Shown in pieces: positions 17,092 to 25,897 of a stretch of DNA of 64,000 nucleotides. The DNA is from Roseiarcus sp963835955. GTDB lineage: Bacteria; Pseudomonadota; Alphaproteobacteria; Rhizobiales; Beijerinckiaceae. The notes beneath the pieces were generated by a model. It saw only the letters and a program-made list of their open reading frames with translations, was not told where the DNA came from and ran no database searches. Both the position numbers and the translations under genes were made by a program. The stretch is from positions 62,001-126,000 of the forward strand of contig CAWIHZ010000012.1 of assembly GCA_963835955.1 (NCBI GenBank), written 5' to 3'. The stretch's first letter is position 1; each line of letters begins with the position of its first letter.

Positions 17092-18312
17092 CTACGCAAG
17101 CAGCGTGCGCTCGGCCGCCGCAAGCTCCTCCGAATCGTCGCCGCGCGGGAACAGGTGGCCGTACACGTCCATCGTCATCATGATCGACGAATGCCCGAGG
17201 CGCTCTTGCACGACCTTCGGGGGAAGCTCGAGCCCGCCATCCGCCCGGCGATTGATGCACCAGGACGCGTAGAAGTGGCGCAGCGCATGAAGGCCTGGGT
17301 ACTTCGCCCGCTCGACGGGCTTGCCGTCATTGTCCTTCTGTTTGATCGTCACCCCTGCCGCGATCTGAGTCGGCGCCAGTCCGCGCTCGACCATGTTCTT
17401 ATGATGCTCGACCAAACCGCCGCTCGACGGGAACACAAGCCCCTTCTCGCTCTTAGGGCATGCAAGCTTCCACTCCCTCAGGGTATTCAGGACCATAGGC
17501 GTCAAGGGAACGGTGCGCTCGCCAGCCTCAGACTTCGGCTTCCCGATCGCGCTATAGCGGTCGGCGCGCTGGCGGACATGGAGCTCGCGCTTATCGAAGT
17601 CGACGTCCTCCCAACGCAGGCCGCGCAGTTCAGAAGCGCGCAAGCCGGTGAAGATCGCGGCCAAGAGTAAGGGCCGCCAGCGGCCCTCAGCAGCCCCCAC
17701 AATGGCTTTGATCTCTTCCCGCGTCGGAATGTCGACGCCGACCTTGAGCTTGCCTCTCTGGCGACGCTCGGCCTGCCGCTCGGCGCCTCGGCGCCGCGTC
17801 TTTCGAAGGTCGCGCACGACGTTGCGCGAGACGAGGCCTCGCTCTTGCGCATCGCTCAACAGCGAGGACAGCGAGACGCGAACCTTGCGGACCATGACTT
17901 GCGTCCGCGGCTGCAGCTCGGCGCCCGCCGGCATATCGCCGCGCGCAAGCCTGTCCTCGAATTCACGCACCATCGGCGCCGAGAGCTGGGAAAGTTTCAC
18001 TTTGCCGAGGTAGGGCTCGATATGCAGCCGCAAGTGCTGGCGATAGGCCGCCGTTGTCGCGCGCTCTAAGCCGCGCGCCTCGCCTGTCTCGATCCAAAGC
18101 TTGCCCGCCTCGGCGATCGTCACGCTCGCGCTGTCCGCCGTGTGGACCCCCGCCCGGATCTCGACGTTGGCCGTGGCCGCGTAATTGTCGGCGCTCTTCT
18201 TCTTCGTGAAGGTCTTGAGCCGGCGCTTGCCCGCCTGGTCGACATAGTCGACAACCCACGCCTCTTTCTCGATACCCTCTGCGGTTTTCCAGGCTCGCTT
18301 GCGGACTGACAT
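17092..18312 (-). CDS. Tyrosine recombinase / phage integrase
   Basis: A 406-aa site-specific recombinase. The N-terminal region has an Arm-binding-type domain (RLKTFTKKKSADNYAATAN), followed by a SAM-like core-binding domain. Catalytic residues are visible as Arg in FTGLRASELRGLRW, HALRHFYAS (His-x-x-Arg), and the Tyr nucleophile in LGHSSIMMTMDVYGH. It lies at the attL edge and reads toward it, the usual arrangement for tRNA-targeting integrases. The frame is intact, so integration or excision may still be possible. Confidence 0.95.
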   Translation of the reverse strand: MSVRKRAWKTAEGIEKEAWVVDYVDQAGKRRLKTFTKKKSADNYAATANVEIRAGVHTADSASVTIAEAGKLWIETGEARGLERATTAAYRQHLRLHIEPYLGKVKLSQLSAPMVREFEDRLARGDMPAGAELQPRTQVMVRKVRVSLSSLLSDAQERGLVSRNVVRDLRKTRRRGAERQAERRQRGKLKVGVDIPTREEIKAIVGAAEGRWRPLLLAAIFTGLRASELRGLRWEDVDFDKRELHVRQRADRYSAIGKPKSEAGERTVPLTPMVLNTLREWKLACPKSEKGLVFPSSGGLVEHHKNMVERGLAPTQIAAGVTIKQKDNDGKPVERAKYPGLHALRHFYASWCINRRADGGLELPPKVVQERLGHSSIMMTMDVYGHLFPRGDDSEELAAAERTLLA

Positions 18313-18500
18313 TGCGGCGGCTCCATCCCATTTCCAGCCGCTACGTTATGTTGCAAAAAACTCCGCTGGTCAATGTGCGCGTGAAAGATTGTCTTGGGTA
18401 TCTAATCGCCGGATTGAGACGGAGGCGTCGCTCAGATGGCCGACTTACTGTAGGTTGGCGAGAGCGGCTTCCGGCAAAGCCGACCGACCGAGGTATCCTC

Positions 18501-19349
18501 TTGACCCCAAGCTTTCAGGCTTTGATTGTGACGCTCGCGGTCAATGCTGTCATCGCATGCTCGCTATTCCTGGGAAGGAATTGGCTAAAGGCGCGCATAG
18601 AGCGTGGTGTCCAATACCGCTTCGATGAAAAGCTGGAGCGCCTTCGATCCGAGCTCCGAAACTCAGAAGAGAGTTTCAGGAAGGCTTTGCAAGAGAGAAA
18701 AGTCGAAATTTCGACGCTCCGGGAGAATGTCTTCAGCGGAGCTTCAAATCGGCGAGCAATGTTGGATCGCCGAAGGTTTGACGCGGCGGAGCGAATTTGG
18801 AAAGCGGTTATCGCGTTAGCGCCCCACCGAGGCGTGGCCCAATCGATGGCCGTAATAAATCTCAAAGCTGTCACAAAGTATGCTTCAGGAGATCCGAGAA
18901 TAAAGTCATTCTTCGAGACGATCACGAAAGCCGTCCCAAACACTACCAACACGGATGACTTCGCGGCCAGTGAGCAACCATTCGTAACGGAGCCAGTTTG
19001 GGCATATTTTTCATCTTATCGAACAATCGTCGTATATTCCTTTTTGCAAGCAAAGTTACTGGCGTCAGGCATTGACAACCCTTTATCGTTACTAAAAGAC
19101 GATAATATCAAGAATTTGCTCAAAGCGACCATCCCTCATATGGAACAATTCATAGATTCAAATGACCCGAATGCATATTATCATCTTCTTGATCACATCC
19201 AAAAACTATTGCTTGCCGAGATAAAAAAGATGCTAGACGGCACCGATGCAGATCGAGCGAGTATTGCACATGCCGCGCAAATAATGGAAGCAACGAAAGC
19301 TGTCCAAGAAAGGCAGGAAAAACAAGAGCGGGAATTGAGCGCCGGCTGA
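18501..19349 (+). CDS. Membrane-anchored coiled-coil protein, hypothetical cargo
   Basis: The open frame runs from 18312, but the first 60 codons look non-coding. The likely start is TTG at 18501 with GAGG nine bases upstream, giving 282 aa that begin directly with a transmembrane helix (FQALIVTLAVNAVIACSLFLG). A charged heptad-like region follows (FDEKLERLRSELRNSEESFRKALQ), then a helical domain, and a coiled tail (KAVQERQEKQERELSAG). The design, one N-terminal anchor and a long cytoplasmic helical part, recurs in phage-defence effectors, but I recognise no family. Base composition is A+T richer than the chromosome, suggesting recent acquisition. It converges on the protease pair. Confidence 0.65.
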   Translation: MTPSFQALIVTLAVNAVIACSLFLGRNWLKARIERGVQYRFDEKLERLRSELRNSEESFRKALQERKVEISTLRENVFSGASNRRAMLDRRRFDAAERIWKAVIALAPHRGVAQSMAVINLKAVTKYASGDPRIKSFFETITKAVPNTTNTDDFAASEQPFVTEPVWAYFSSYRTIVVYSFLQAKLLASGIDNPLSLLKDDNIKNLLKATIPHMEQFIDSNDPNAYYHLLDHIQKLLLAEIKKMLDGTDADRASIAHAAQIMEATKAVQERQEKQERELSAG

Positions 19350-19629
19350 CGAATGATCCAGATCGGGGTTGTAACTTCGCCTCGGGTCGATAAATCTGTC
19401 CTAATCGAGCGCAATTCCGGATCACGGGCGCCGACGGCCGGCACGAGCTTGTCTGGCCCGGCTCTCCGCCACCTTGCGGCGAGCATTCCCTTGCGCGCAT
19501 CGTCTTGATCGGCGTCCGGATGCCATCCGTGTAGAAGTATCGAGGCCGACTCGATCGCCAGCCTTGCGCATTCCTCAGCGCGGTGCCGACTTCGCAGCGC
19601 GTGCGGAAGGAAAAACTGACCGCCGCACT

Positions 19630-19869
19630 TCAGCGCGGAAGGAACTGTGGCTCGATCAGCTCTTCGAGCTTCTGCACATAAACGACATCCGGCGAGACGC
19701 ACATCGGATAGAAGGTCGTGGACGATACGACGAGCGTGTTGTCTCGAGCGAAGCTAGCTATTGTTCCATCCTGCGCGGTGGAGTTGGCGCGAGCAATGTT
19801 GACGCTGGAGCGTTCGCGGTAGGCCGTCGTCGCGTCGGCGGTCTGCCTCACTCCCTCGGTCACTATCAT
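19630..19869 (-). CDS. 79-aa protein translationally coupled to the SDH-type protease
   Basis: The ATG at 19869 overlaps the stop of the protease gene by four bases (ATGA), and the frame runs 79 codons to 19630. The sequence (MIVTEGVRQTADATTAYRE..., ending EELIEPQFLPR) has no cysteine pair or membrane helix and matches no family known to me. Coupling to the protease suggests that the products act together, for example as a specificity subunit, inhibitor or substrate. This is inference from gene order only. Confidence 0.55.
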   Translation of the reverse strand: MIVTEGVRQTADATTAYRERSSVNIARANSTAQDGTIASFARDNTLVVSSTTFYPMCVSPDVVYVQKLEELIEPQFLPR

Positions 19870-20870
19870 AGAAGTTTCCTCCAACCTTCGAAAGTCCGAG
19901 AGTCCGTTATGGCTTCTTGCATCACTCCCGACGGCGGGAGTGCAACCATAGATTTTGTCATCGTGCCCTCGGACACAAAAGCGTAGCACCCCCCGCTCGT
20001 ACTCTCAAGTAGTCCTCGAATGGCGGAATATGCCGAAGCGGGATTCGTGCCAAGAACCGTCTGGGGAGAGAACTGTTCCAAGAGCTTCATCTGCTCCGTG
20101 TAACTTGCGTGTACCTGTCTTAAGGTCTTGTAAAATTCGATCGACGGTTTCTCAACGCTAAGGCCCATTTCGGCCGCCTCGCGCCTGTTGATCGTATAAT
20201 CGTGACTCCCCGAGTCCGCACATAGGAAATCGATGATGGATTTGATCTTCACCTCGTCAGTCACCTGCCGTCGGATCAGCTTGTCAGCCAGGTACCGTAT
20301 CTGGGCGCGCGACCGAAAGATCTCCCCGAGCACCAGAGGGTGGATCTTGTTCGAGAGGTCGATTAGGATGCTCGCCAGGACGTTGGGATCCTTGACCTGA
20401 AGGTCGTCCTTAGCCGCGTCCAAGTAGCCGCGCACGGCTTCAACGCTGACCGGGACGCGCTGGAGCTGAGGCCCCAAGGGGACGCCGGGAGCGAGCGGGT
20501 GATTAAGGCTTGGGTCAATTGGACCGAGGGCAGCCTGTTTCGTCATAACAAGCCGATCTGCTCCAAGTGAAATTAGCGTGCCGGCGCTCATTGCCTTCAG
20601 CGGGATTATGACCTCTAGCTCGTCGCAAAAAGTTCGAAGGAGATTGACGATTTGCCATGCTGCCGAGGTCTGGCCTCCATTGGTGTGAAGGATAAGTGAT
20701 ATCTTTGTGGTCGGCCCTATATCGTCGAGCAGGTCGACGAAGATGTTCACCGAGTTCGGCGCGATCTGCGTCTCCATTCCGGGCCTGTCGCCCGTCACGA
20801 AGGTGATCACCCTCGTTTGCCGCTGTGCCTCGATTTGTTGGTAGATCTTGTTCCGGGTTGCGTGATCCAT
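19866..20870 (-). CDS. SDH/S49-like serine protease (ClpP/crotonase fold)
   Basis: A 334-aa protein related to the serine dehydrogenase proteinase (SDH_sah) family, which shares the ClpP/SppA fold. The oxyanion-hole strand appears as LILHTNGGQTSAAW near residue 63, and the probable catalytic serine is in KAMSAGTLISLGAD near residue 97, followed by ALGPIDPSLN. The family is predicted to be cytosolic, and no signal peptide or membrane anchor is seen. I chose ATG 20870 over TTG 20879. The gene is followed by a coupled 79-aa gene and sits in the variable region next to the integrase, where elements often carry defence or competition genes; a defence role is a hypothesis. Confidence 0.78.
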   Translation of the reverse strand: MDHATRNKIYQQIEAQRQTRVITFVTGDRPGMETQIAPNSVNIFVDLLDDIGPTTKISLILHTNGGQTSAAWQIVNLLRTFCDELEVIIPLKAMSAGTLISLGADRLVMTKQAALGPIDPSLNHPLAPGVPLGPQLQRVPVSVEAVRGYLDAAKDDLQVKDPNVLASILIDLSNKIHPLVLGEIFRSRAQIRYLADKLIRRQVTDEVKIKSIIDFLCADSGSHDYTINRREAAEMGLSVEKPSIEFYKTLRQVHASYTEQMKLLEQFSPQTVLGTNPASAYSAIRGLLESTSGGCYAFVSEGTMTKSMVALPPSGVMQEAITDSRTFEGWRKLL

Positions 20871-21279
20871 GAGTTCCAACGCGGTTATTGCGACCGCGTG
20901 CGTCGCAGCGGGGCGTCAGGAAGTCAAGAGTGACGGTTCCGGTTCTTCAGCCCACAAAGAAAAACCCCGTCGAAGCAGGATCTCAGTCTCGATGCGAGAG
21001 GTTCCCGAGCCTCAAACGTCTTGGGCAGGCTCGCATTATGTGACCAAACCGGCGGAAGGGCAAGAAAATGTCCTTGCACTTGGAGCCCCGACGTCCACGT
21101 CAAAACAGCCGCCGAGTCGCCCCGACGGCCGGTCTGTAGGGTTGGGTCGCGGCTGGAACCGCGCGGGCCGTCATGCCGGCCCAGGTCCGGCGTCAGGCCG
21201 CCCGTTCCGATAGCCTGGCGCCCACGGCGATTGCGAGCGCGCCGTAACCCCTGTCGTGCGGGCGCGGGGCGTCAACCAG
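20871..21279. other. Non-coding stretch inside the element
   Basis: About 400 bases between the protease gene and the next small gene. I find no convincing gene, RNA or strong repeat. It should contain the promoter of the protease pair, but no clear -35/-10 boxes stand out. Confidence 0.4.
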
Positions 21280-21507
21280 TCAGTTGAGCAGCGCGCCCGG
21301 CGCCGGCAGATCATGCTCTCGGTCATCACGCTCGCGCTGCTTGCGGAAGTTCCTTTCGAACTTGACGAGCAACTGTCCGCAGGCCTTGATATCCTCGCGG
21401 AGGCCGCCCCGCAGGCATTCCGGAGCCGTCACAAGCTGACATTCGAGCATGGTCTTGCGCCGCTGGATCATATCGAGCAGCCAATCGTTCGCCTCTTCGC
21501 CTGGCAT
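21280..21507 (-). CDS. 75-aa phage-type hypothetical protein
   Basis: Starts at ATG 21507 with GGGGAAAG just upstream, giving 75 aa (MPGEEANDWLLDMIQRRKTMLECQL...). The protein is helical and charged, ending in an Arg/Asp-rich tail (FRKQRERDDREHD). Its start codon overlaps the stop of a 44-aa gene (TAATG), so the two are coupled. Small coupled genes of this sort are common in phage early operons. No family recognised. Confidence 0.6.
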   Translation of the reverse strand: MPGEEANDWLLDMIQRRKTMLECQLVTAPECLRGGLREDIKACGQLLVKFERNFRKQRERDDREHDLPAPGALLN

Positions 21508-21641
21508 TAGACTTTCCCCTTGTCGGCGAGGACGATCAGGTCGCGCATGCACCGTTGAATTTCGTCCTCCGCCTCGGCCAGAATGAGATCGGCCTCGTGG
21601 CGAGCGTCTGCCCTCTCTAAAGTCTTCATGGTTGCGAGCAT
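21507..21641 (-). CDS. 44-aa hypothetical protein, first gene of a coupled pair
   Basis: A short frame from ATG 21641 (ribosome site AAAGGAT eight bases upstream) to a TAA overlapping the next ATG. The peptide is acidic and helical (MLATMKTLERADARHEADL, then ILAEAEDEIQRCMRDL). The good ribosome site and the overlap argue that it is real. No family recognised. Confidence 0.5.
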   Translation of the reverse strand: MLATMKTLERADARHEADLILAEAEDEIQRCMRDLIVLADKGKV

Positions 21642-21693
21642 GGCTTTATCCTTTCATGCTCTCAATCTATACCATGCTTTCACCGCCATGTCT

Positions 21694-21752
21694 GTTGCAA
21701 TGATCGCAACTGCGTAGTAGTGATTTTTGCAATACTTTGACAATATCGCAAC
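21694..21752. promoter_or_regulatory. A+T-rich divergent control region with TTGC/GCAA inverted repeats
   Basis: Between the divergent gene pair (21641, minus) and the HTH gene (21860, plus). GTTGC at 21694-21698 is mirrored by GCAAC at 21706-21710, and a second, wider pair TTGC (21727-21730) / GCAAC (21748-21752) follows. The spacing would suit a dimeric repressor operator. Inferred from symmetry only. Confidence 0.3.
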
Positions 21753-21859
21753 GAATTTGCGCTCGCCACGGGTTGTGGACAACCATCGCGACCGCCGGCG
21801 CGGGGCTGTGCGCCCACGCTCTCGACCCCTAAAATGGCGATGCAGACGGGAGCGATTCG

Positions 21860-22285
21860 ATGCCCGGGGGCTCATGCGCACAGACATTGTCGTCGCCAGA
21901 CGATGAAGCGGCGAAGGCCGCGCGACTCGCGTCGCGAGAGCGTCACAAGGCGAAACGCGAGCAGAAGGCAAAACGCCAGCATCGCATCGTTGAGATTCTG
22001 CTTTCTGGCTACGCCCCGGCCGACATCGCGCGTGCGGTCGGCGCGACCAAGTCCGACGTCATGCGAATCCTGGCCTCGATCTTTCCGTTTCCGACGCCCT
22101 GGAGCGCGGGCGGCTATGTCATTATGCGGCTTTCGCCCGAGGACCTGGCGACCCTCGGTCGGCTCGGAAAGGAAGTGCGGAGCAATCGAGTGGACGCGCT
22201 CGAGGCGATCGTCGCCGGGGCCCTTGCGGAGGACGCGGCGATCGCGCGCGGGACGCTGGGGGTTCGGAGCGATGAGGCGACGTGA
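21860..22285 (+). CDS. HTH protein of the element, possible regulator
   Basis: A 141-aa basic protein. After a Lys/Arg-rich N-terminus (ERHKAKREQKAKRQHR, residues 27-42) comes a helix-turn-helix: IVEILLSGYAPADIARAVGATKSDVMRIL near 43-71. The C-terminal part includes LSPEDLATLGRLGKEVRSNRVDALEAIVAGAL, resembling a ribbon-helix-helix/CopG-like dimer motif. It is the only plus-strand gene in the middle of the element and lies across an A+T-rich control region from the 44/75-aa pair, consistent with a local regulator. Exact family unknown. Confidence 0.65.
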   Translation: MPGGSCAQTLSSPDDEAAKAARLASRERHKAKREQKAKRQHRIVEILLSGYAPADIARAVGATKSDVMRILASIFPFPTPWSAGGYVIMRLSPEDLATLGRLGKEVRSNRVDALEAIVAGALAEDAAIARGTLGVRSDEAT

Positions 22286-22305
22286 CTGGCGGTCGCGGTC
22301 GGAGG

Positions 22306-23588
22306 TTAGCCGGCGTCGGCGGCGAGTTCTTTGTAGTAGTCAAGGAAACCGGTCGTGGCGGTCTGAGCGACCATTAATTCTGTGAAAGCCCACACCATAG
22401 CGTCGAGACGGTCGGGCGATCCCGGCGATCCCGCCGCGTACGTGCAAAGTTGATCTTCCAATTCGGGATATGATCCCGCCAGATGGATGCGGAATTGTTC
22501 CGAAAGGGCGGCGATTGGTTCCGCGCGCGTGATTTTGCCACGGCTCGCGTGCACGGCCTTGAAGCTGACGTTTTGGTCGACAGTCCTGATGGTCGTTTCG
22601 ACCATCAATCCGCCTTGGTTTGCCTCGGCGACGATCCGATCGGCGTTGTGTTTGTGGTAGAGCGCGACGGCGCGCCGCGCCCATTCGATCGGCGAGAATT
22701 TGCCCGCTCGCGTCTTCGAGAATGTATCCGTGATCGTCGGTGCCGAGGCCGGCGACGATCAGCCCGGTCTCGTCGGAATCCGCGCCGGTCGAAATCGCCG
22801 GGTCGATCGCGACGACGACGCGTCGCATCGGCGGCAGGTCGGCCTTCGTTCGCCGGCCTTCCTCGATCAGGTCGCGCGTCCACAATGCGCCTTGGACGTC
22901 TTCGAGCAGTTCGGCGTTGAGCTCTTGCCGTCCGAGGCGGGTGCCTTCGTAGCGTTTCACGATCTGAGAAATGAAGCTCGGCGCAAGGTTCGCGCGATTG
23001 TCGTAGGTTGAGCCGCGGGTGACGGTCGATATCCTGGCTGGCGCTCACCAATTCCTTGAGAAGCTTGATCGGCTGCGGTGTTGTCGTGATCACCTGGCGC
23101 GGACGTTTGCCGAGGCGAAGGCCGAATTGCAGGTTATCCCAAGTCTCGCGGACATTGCGCCATGAACACAATTCGTCGCACCACGCCGCGTTATGTTGCG
23201 GCCCGCGCAAGCGCGATCGGGCTCTTCGGACGAGAACAACGTCGCTTGAACGCCGTTGGGCCACATGAGTCTTCGCTTTGCTTGGTTCGTACAACGGCCG
23301 GTTTGAGCTCGGGGCGATCGAGAGCAAACCCGATTGGCCTTCGACCATGACGTCGCGCGCGTCCGCCGTCGTCGCCGCGACAAGCGCGATGCGCGCGACG
23401 GTGGCGGATTCGGCGAGGCCCCGGACCCATTCGGCCCCGGTGCGCGTCTTGCCGGCCCCACGGCCCGCCAGAATTAGCCAGGTGCTCCAATCGCCGGGCG
23501 GAGGCAGTTGCTCCGGCCGGGCGATCGAGCGCCAGTCGGATTCGATCTGGTCGGCGATGGTGCCGAATATCGATTGGTCATGCTGCAT
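22306..23588 (-). pseudogene. Phage terminase large subunit, broken by four frameshifts
   Basis: Reading across three frames gives a nearly full-length TerL of about 425 residues: Walker A GRGAGKTRTGAEW (near 23490), WPNGVQATLFSSEEPDR, then RGPQHNAAWCDELCSW (Walker B region), TTTPQPIKLLKEL, GSTYDNRANLAPSF, KRYEGTRLGRQELNAELL, VVAIDPAISTGADSDETG (nuclease), and QGGLMVETTIRTVDQN. The frame changes near 23281, 23213, 23034 and 22700. Surrounding genes in the same element are intact, so this is decay rather than general sequencing error. Without it the element cannot package its own DNA. Confidence 0.85.
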
Positions 23589-23606
23589 CGATGCTCTCGC
23601 ACTCGA

Positions 23607-24192
23607 TCAGCGGCGGCGACGCGCCGCGCGACAGCGGCGGCGTTCCGCGAATCTGAAATTTCGCAACAGTTCGATCAGATCGGCGCGCGCGGCCGGATGA
23701 GCGCGTGCGATCTGTAACAGGCCGGCCTGGAGTTCGATCATCCGCGGGTCGGTCCCGATCGCGAATGTTCACGTTGACGCCGGGATTTAATCGCTCGATC
23801 TCGCCCGTGATTTTGCCAATTTCTCGCAGAATCTCGACGAGTCGGCCCGCTCAGCATTGCCCAGGGTCGAAGGCGCTTGAGGCCTCGGCGCTCGCCACGA
23901 TGGCGCCCATGAGAATGCTTCGTAAGATGCTGAGATGATCGAGGATCGAGCCGCCTTCGGTTGCCGCGCGCTCTTTCAACTCCGCGATCGTCGCCGGGCC
24001 GGCCAGGTAGCTCGTTTTCAGATCCGGAGAGACGTGATCCTTCCAATGACGCCAGATTGCGTCTTTGTGCGCCTTGAATTTTCTCGCAAGGCTTTCCAGC
24101 GACGCGCCGGACGCTCGAAGCGCCTCGATGCGCTCGCGCTCCGGATGCCGGCAGATCGTGCACGTGGAGGGCTTTCGTAGGCGAGCGGCCAT
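23607..24192 (-). pseudogene. Terminase small subunit-like DNA-binding protein, frameshifted
   Basis: The first frame (24192 to 23851, 113 aa) has a zinc/HTH-like start CTICRHPERERIEALRASGASLESLARKF, then DAIWRHWKDHVSPDLK, as in small terminase-type proteins. It ends prematurely at DPGQC. Another frame continues with LVEILREIGKITGEIERLNPG, and a third with MIELQAGLLQIARAHPAARADL to a stop at 23607, just before terL. At least two or three single-base shifts are needed to join them. The 113-aa N-terminal piece could still be made and bind DNA. Confidence 0.65.
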
Positions 24193-24198
24193 TGGCTG

Positions 24199-24405
24199 CT
24201 ACCAGCCCATGCGCAGCGGCGTGCGCAGTGCCTTCGCGATCGAGGCGAGCGCCTCGGCCTCGGCCCGGGCGCGCTCCAGGTCTTTCTGGACGCGCTCAAG
24301 TTCGCGGCGCGCGGCCGCAATCGCCAGCCGGTCGCCCGCGGCCTTCGCGACGGCATGACGATCGAGGGCGCGGCGGGACTTGGAGAGCAAAAATTCGTTT
24401 GGCAT
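24199..24405 (-). CDS. 68-aa coiled-coil phage protein
   Basis: Starts at ATG 24405 with GGGAGA upstream. The protein (MPNEFLLSKSRRALDRHAV..., then ELERVQKDLERARAEAEALA) is almost entirely helical with heptad spacing. It ends seven bases before the terminase-small-like start, suggesting one operon. Function unknown. Confidence 0.6.
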   Translation of the reverse strand: MPNEFLLSKSRRALDRHAVAKAAGDRLAIAAARRELERVQKDLERARAEAEALASIAKALRTPLRMGW

Positions 24406-24461
24406 TTTTTCTCCCGGGTACGAAGGGGGGCGCGCGGGTCCGGCGCGTGCTCGATCGTTTT

Positions 24462-24626
24462 CTAGCGAACCAGGGGCGGCCGCACGGCCGGGCTCGGGGC
24501 CGAAGGCGGGGCCGTCGGCTCACCGTTTTGCGGGACATGCAATGGTACGATCGGCGTGGGTCTCACCGGCGCCGTCGGCGAGACCGTGACGGGGCGAGGG
24601 CGGGGAAAGACGGGGCTGCGGTTCAT
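24462..24626 (-). CDS. 54-aa proline-rich hypothetical protein
   Basis: A short frame from ATG 24626 to TAG at 24462, eight bases after the stop of the preceding 94-aa gene, with GAGAAG upstream. Nearly one third of residues are proline (SPVFPRPRPVTVSPTAPV...). Composition and operon position suggest a small phage protein; high GC could also produce such a frame by chance. Confidence 0.4.
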   Translation of the reverse strand: MNRSPVFPRPRPVTVSPTAPVRPTPIVPLHVPQNGEPTAPPSAPSPAVRPPLVR

Positions 24627-24634
24627 GTTGCTTC

Positions 24635-24919
24635 TCAGTTTTGAACGAGTTTCGCGATCTCGGCGGACGTCATGCGCGCGCCGACCGAGCCGACCGGTCC
24701 GAAGGCGGTGACGCGCGGTGCGGGCTCGCTCTCGCGCCGCGCGCCCGCCTCGACCAGGGTTTCGAGGTCCGACTTGATGGCTTCGATCTGCGCGTCGAAC
24801 CGATCGAGTTGCTTCGCCAGCGCGGCAACGTCGGACTGGACGTCGTCGACGCCAGCTTCAAGCTGCTTGCGTAGCGAAGGTCGGTAAAGCTTGTCGAGTG
24901 TCGAAGTTTTCCGGTTCAT
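24635..24919 (-). CDS. 94-aa coiled-coil phage-type hypothetical protein
   Basis: Start chosen at ATG 24919, with GGAG eight bases upstream; an earlier ATG at 24931 is possible. The centre is a heptad-rich helix (DDVQSDVAALAKQLDRFDAQ, then IEAIKSDLETLVEAG) and the tail ends MTSAEIAKLVQN. No family recognised. Confidence 0.6.
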   Translation of the reverse strand: MNRKTSTLDKLYRPSLRKQLEAGVDDVQSDVAALAKQLDRFDAQIEAIKSDLETLVEAGARRESEPAPRVTAFGPVGSVGARMTSAEIAKLVQN

Positions 24920-25016
24920 TTTTCGCTCCATTTGACGCTCGCGTTTCGAAGGTCGGATTGACCTGTGCAGGGGAGGCGGGGAAGATTTGTAGATGCCCAT
25001 CGCGGTGTCTCGCGGG

Positions 25017-25703
25017 CTACGCGGGTTCGGGTGGTTGAAGCTTCGCGTTCCACTCGCTCGCGCTTCGAAAAACCTCGGCTTGCGTCGCCGAGATCGAGAG
25101 CGCCGAGGGAAAGTCGAGATTGTGCGCCATGCGCCCGATCGCGGCGGCGAGCGCCGGCCGGCGAGTGCGATCGATCGTTGCCGCTCTGTCCGCGAGGGCT
25201 TTCTGCGCGCCCAAGACCGTCGCCAGCCGCGTCTGAAGGCTTTCGAGGTCGGCGTCGAGCGTCGCCGCCAAGCGGGCGAATTCGTCGGCGACGGCCTGGG
25301 CCAGGCGTGCCTCGATCCGCTCCTGGATCTCGTTCGCCGCGAGGATCGCTTTGAGATTGGCCGGCGCGACCGCGCGGGCGGCGCTCTCGGCGTCGTCGCG
25401 GTCTCGAACCGCTGCTTCGCGTGCGATTTTCAATTGCGCGTAGGCCGCGTCGTCGGCGCGCGGCGGCGGCCCGTCGCCGGCCTCGGCCCATTGTGCCAGC
25501 GCCTCGGCTTCGGCGGTTCGAAACGACGCCAGCGCTCGCTCGGCGCGGTCGAGAGACGCGGTCGCGTTGGAAAGCCGGAGATTGAAGGCTTGAAATCGGT
25601 CGACCTTGATTCGCGCATCCTGCAGCTGCGCCCGGAGTTCGCTCAAAGTCGCGGCGGGCGGCGCGATCGCGCCCGCGACCGGGGGTTTGGCGTTGTCATT
25701 CAT
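25017..25703 (-). CDS. 228-aa helical phage-type protein
   Basis: The open frame extends to 26204, but the start at ATG 25703 (MNDNAKPPVAGAIA) is supported by a four-base ATGA overlap with the short gene before it. After a Pro/Ala-rich N-terminus the protein is continuous helix with many Ala, Arg, Glu and Asp (LSELRAQLQDARIKVDRFQ; ATLDADLESLQTRLATVL). It probably forms coiled coils. Comparable proteins occur in phage early regions, but I recognise no named family. Confidence 0.6.
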   Translation of the reverse strand: MNDNAKPPVAGAIAPPAATLSELRAQLQDARIKVDRFQAFNLRLSNATASLDRAERALASFRTAEAEALAQWAEAGDGPPPRADDAAYAQLKIAREAAVRDRDDAESAARAVAPANLKAILAANEIQERIEARLAQAVADEFARLAATLDADLESLQTRLATVLGAQKALADRAATIDRTRRPALAAAIGRMAHNLDFPSALSISATQAEVFRSASEWNAKLQPPEPA

Positions 25704-25828
25704 GGGCTGGCCTCGTGTGAAAGCGTCGGGGGTTTTCGATCGCGCGGGGAGGGGGCGGCGCTCGACCCGGACGCAGCAGTCCGTTTGCGAGCGAACCATC
25801 GGCCGGCGATCGTCTCGTTCTCGGTCAT
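25700..25828 (-). CDS. 42-aa hypothetical protein heading the small-gene operon
   Basis: Begins at ATG 25828 with GGAG eight bases upstream and ends in a TGA overlapping the next ATG. The peptide is basic (MTENETIAGRWFARKRTAA...). Support comes from the ribosome site, the overlap and a candidate promoter 42 bases upstream. Confidence 0.42.
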   Translation of the reverse strand: MTENETIAGRWFARKRTAASGSSAAPSPRDRKPPTLSHEASP

Positions 25829-25869
25829 GCGCGGCGCTCCGGCGATCGGCGCGAAAAAATGTCGCGGCA

Positions 25870-25897
25870 ATCATAGCAACATGCACGCGACATGCAA
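25870..25897 (-). promoter_or_regulatory. Candidate sigma70-type promoter for the small-gene operon
   Basis: On the minus strand TTGCAT (25897-25892) and TATGAT (25875-25870) are separated by 16 bases, in a locally A+T-rich stretch, with about 35 bases from the expected start to the ATG at 25828. ATGTTGC occurs twice within and beside it, which may be an operator. Confidence 0.4.
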
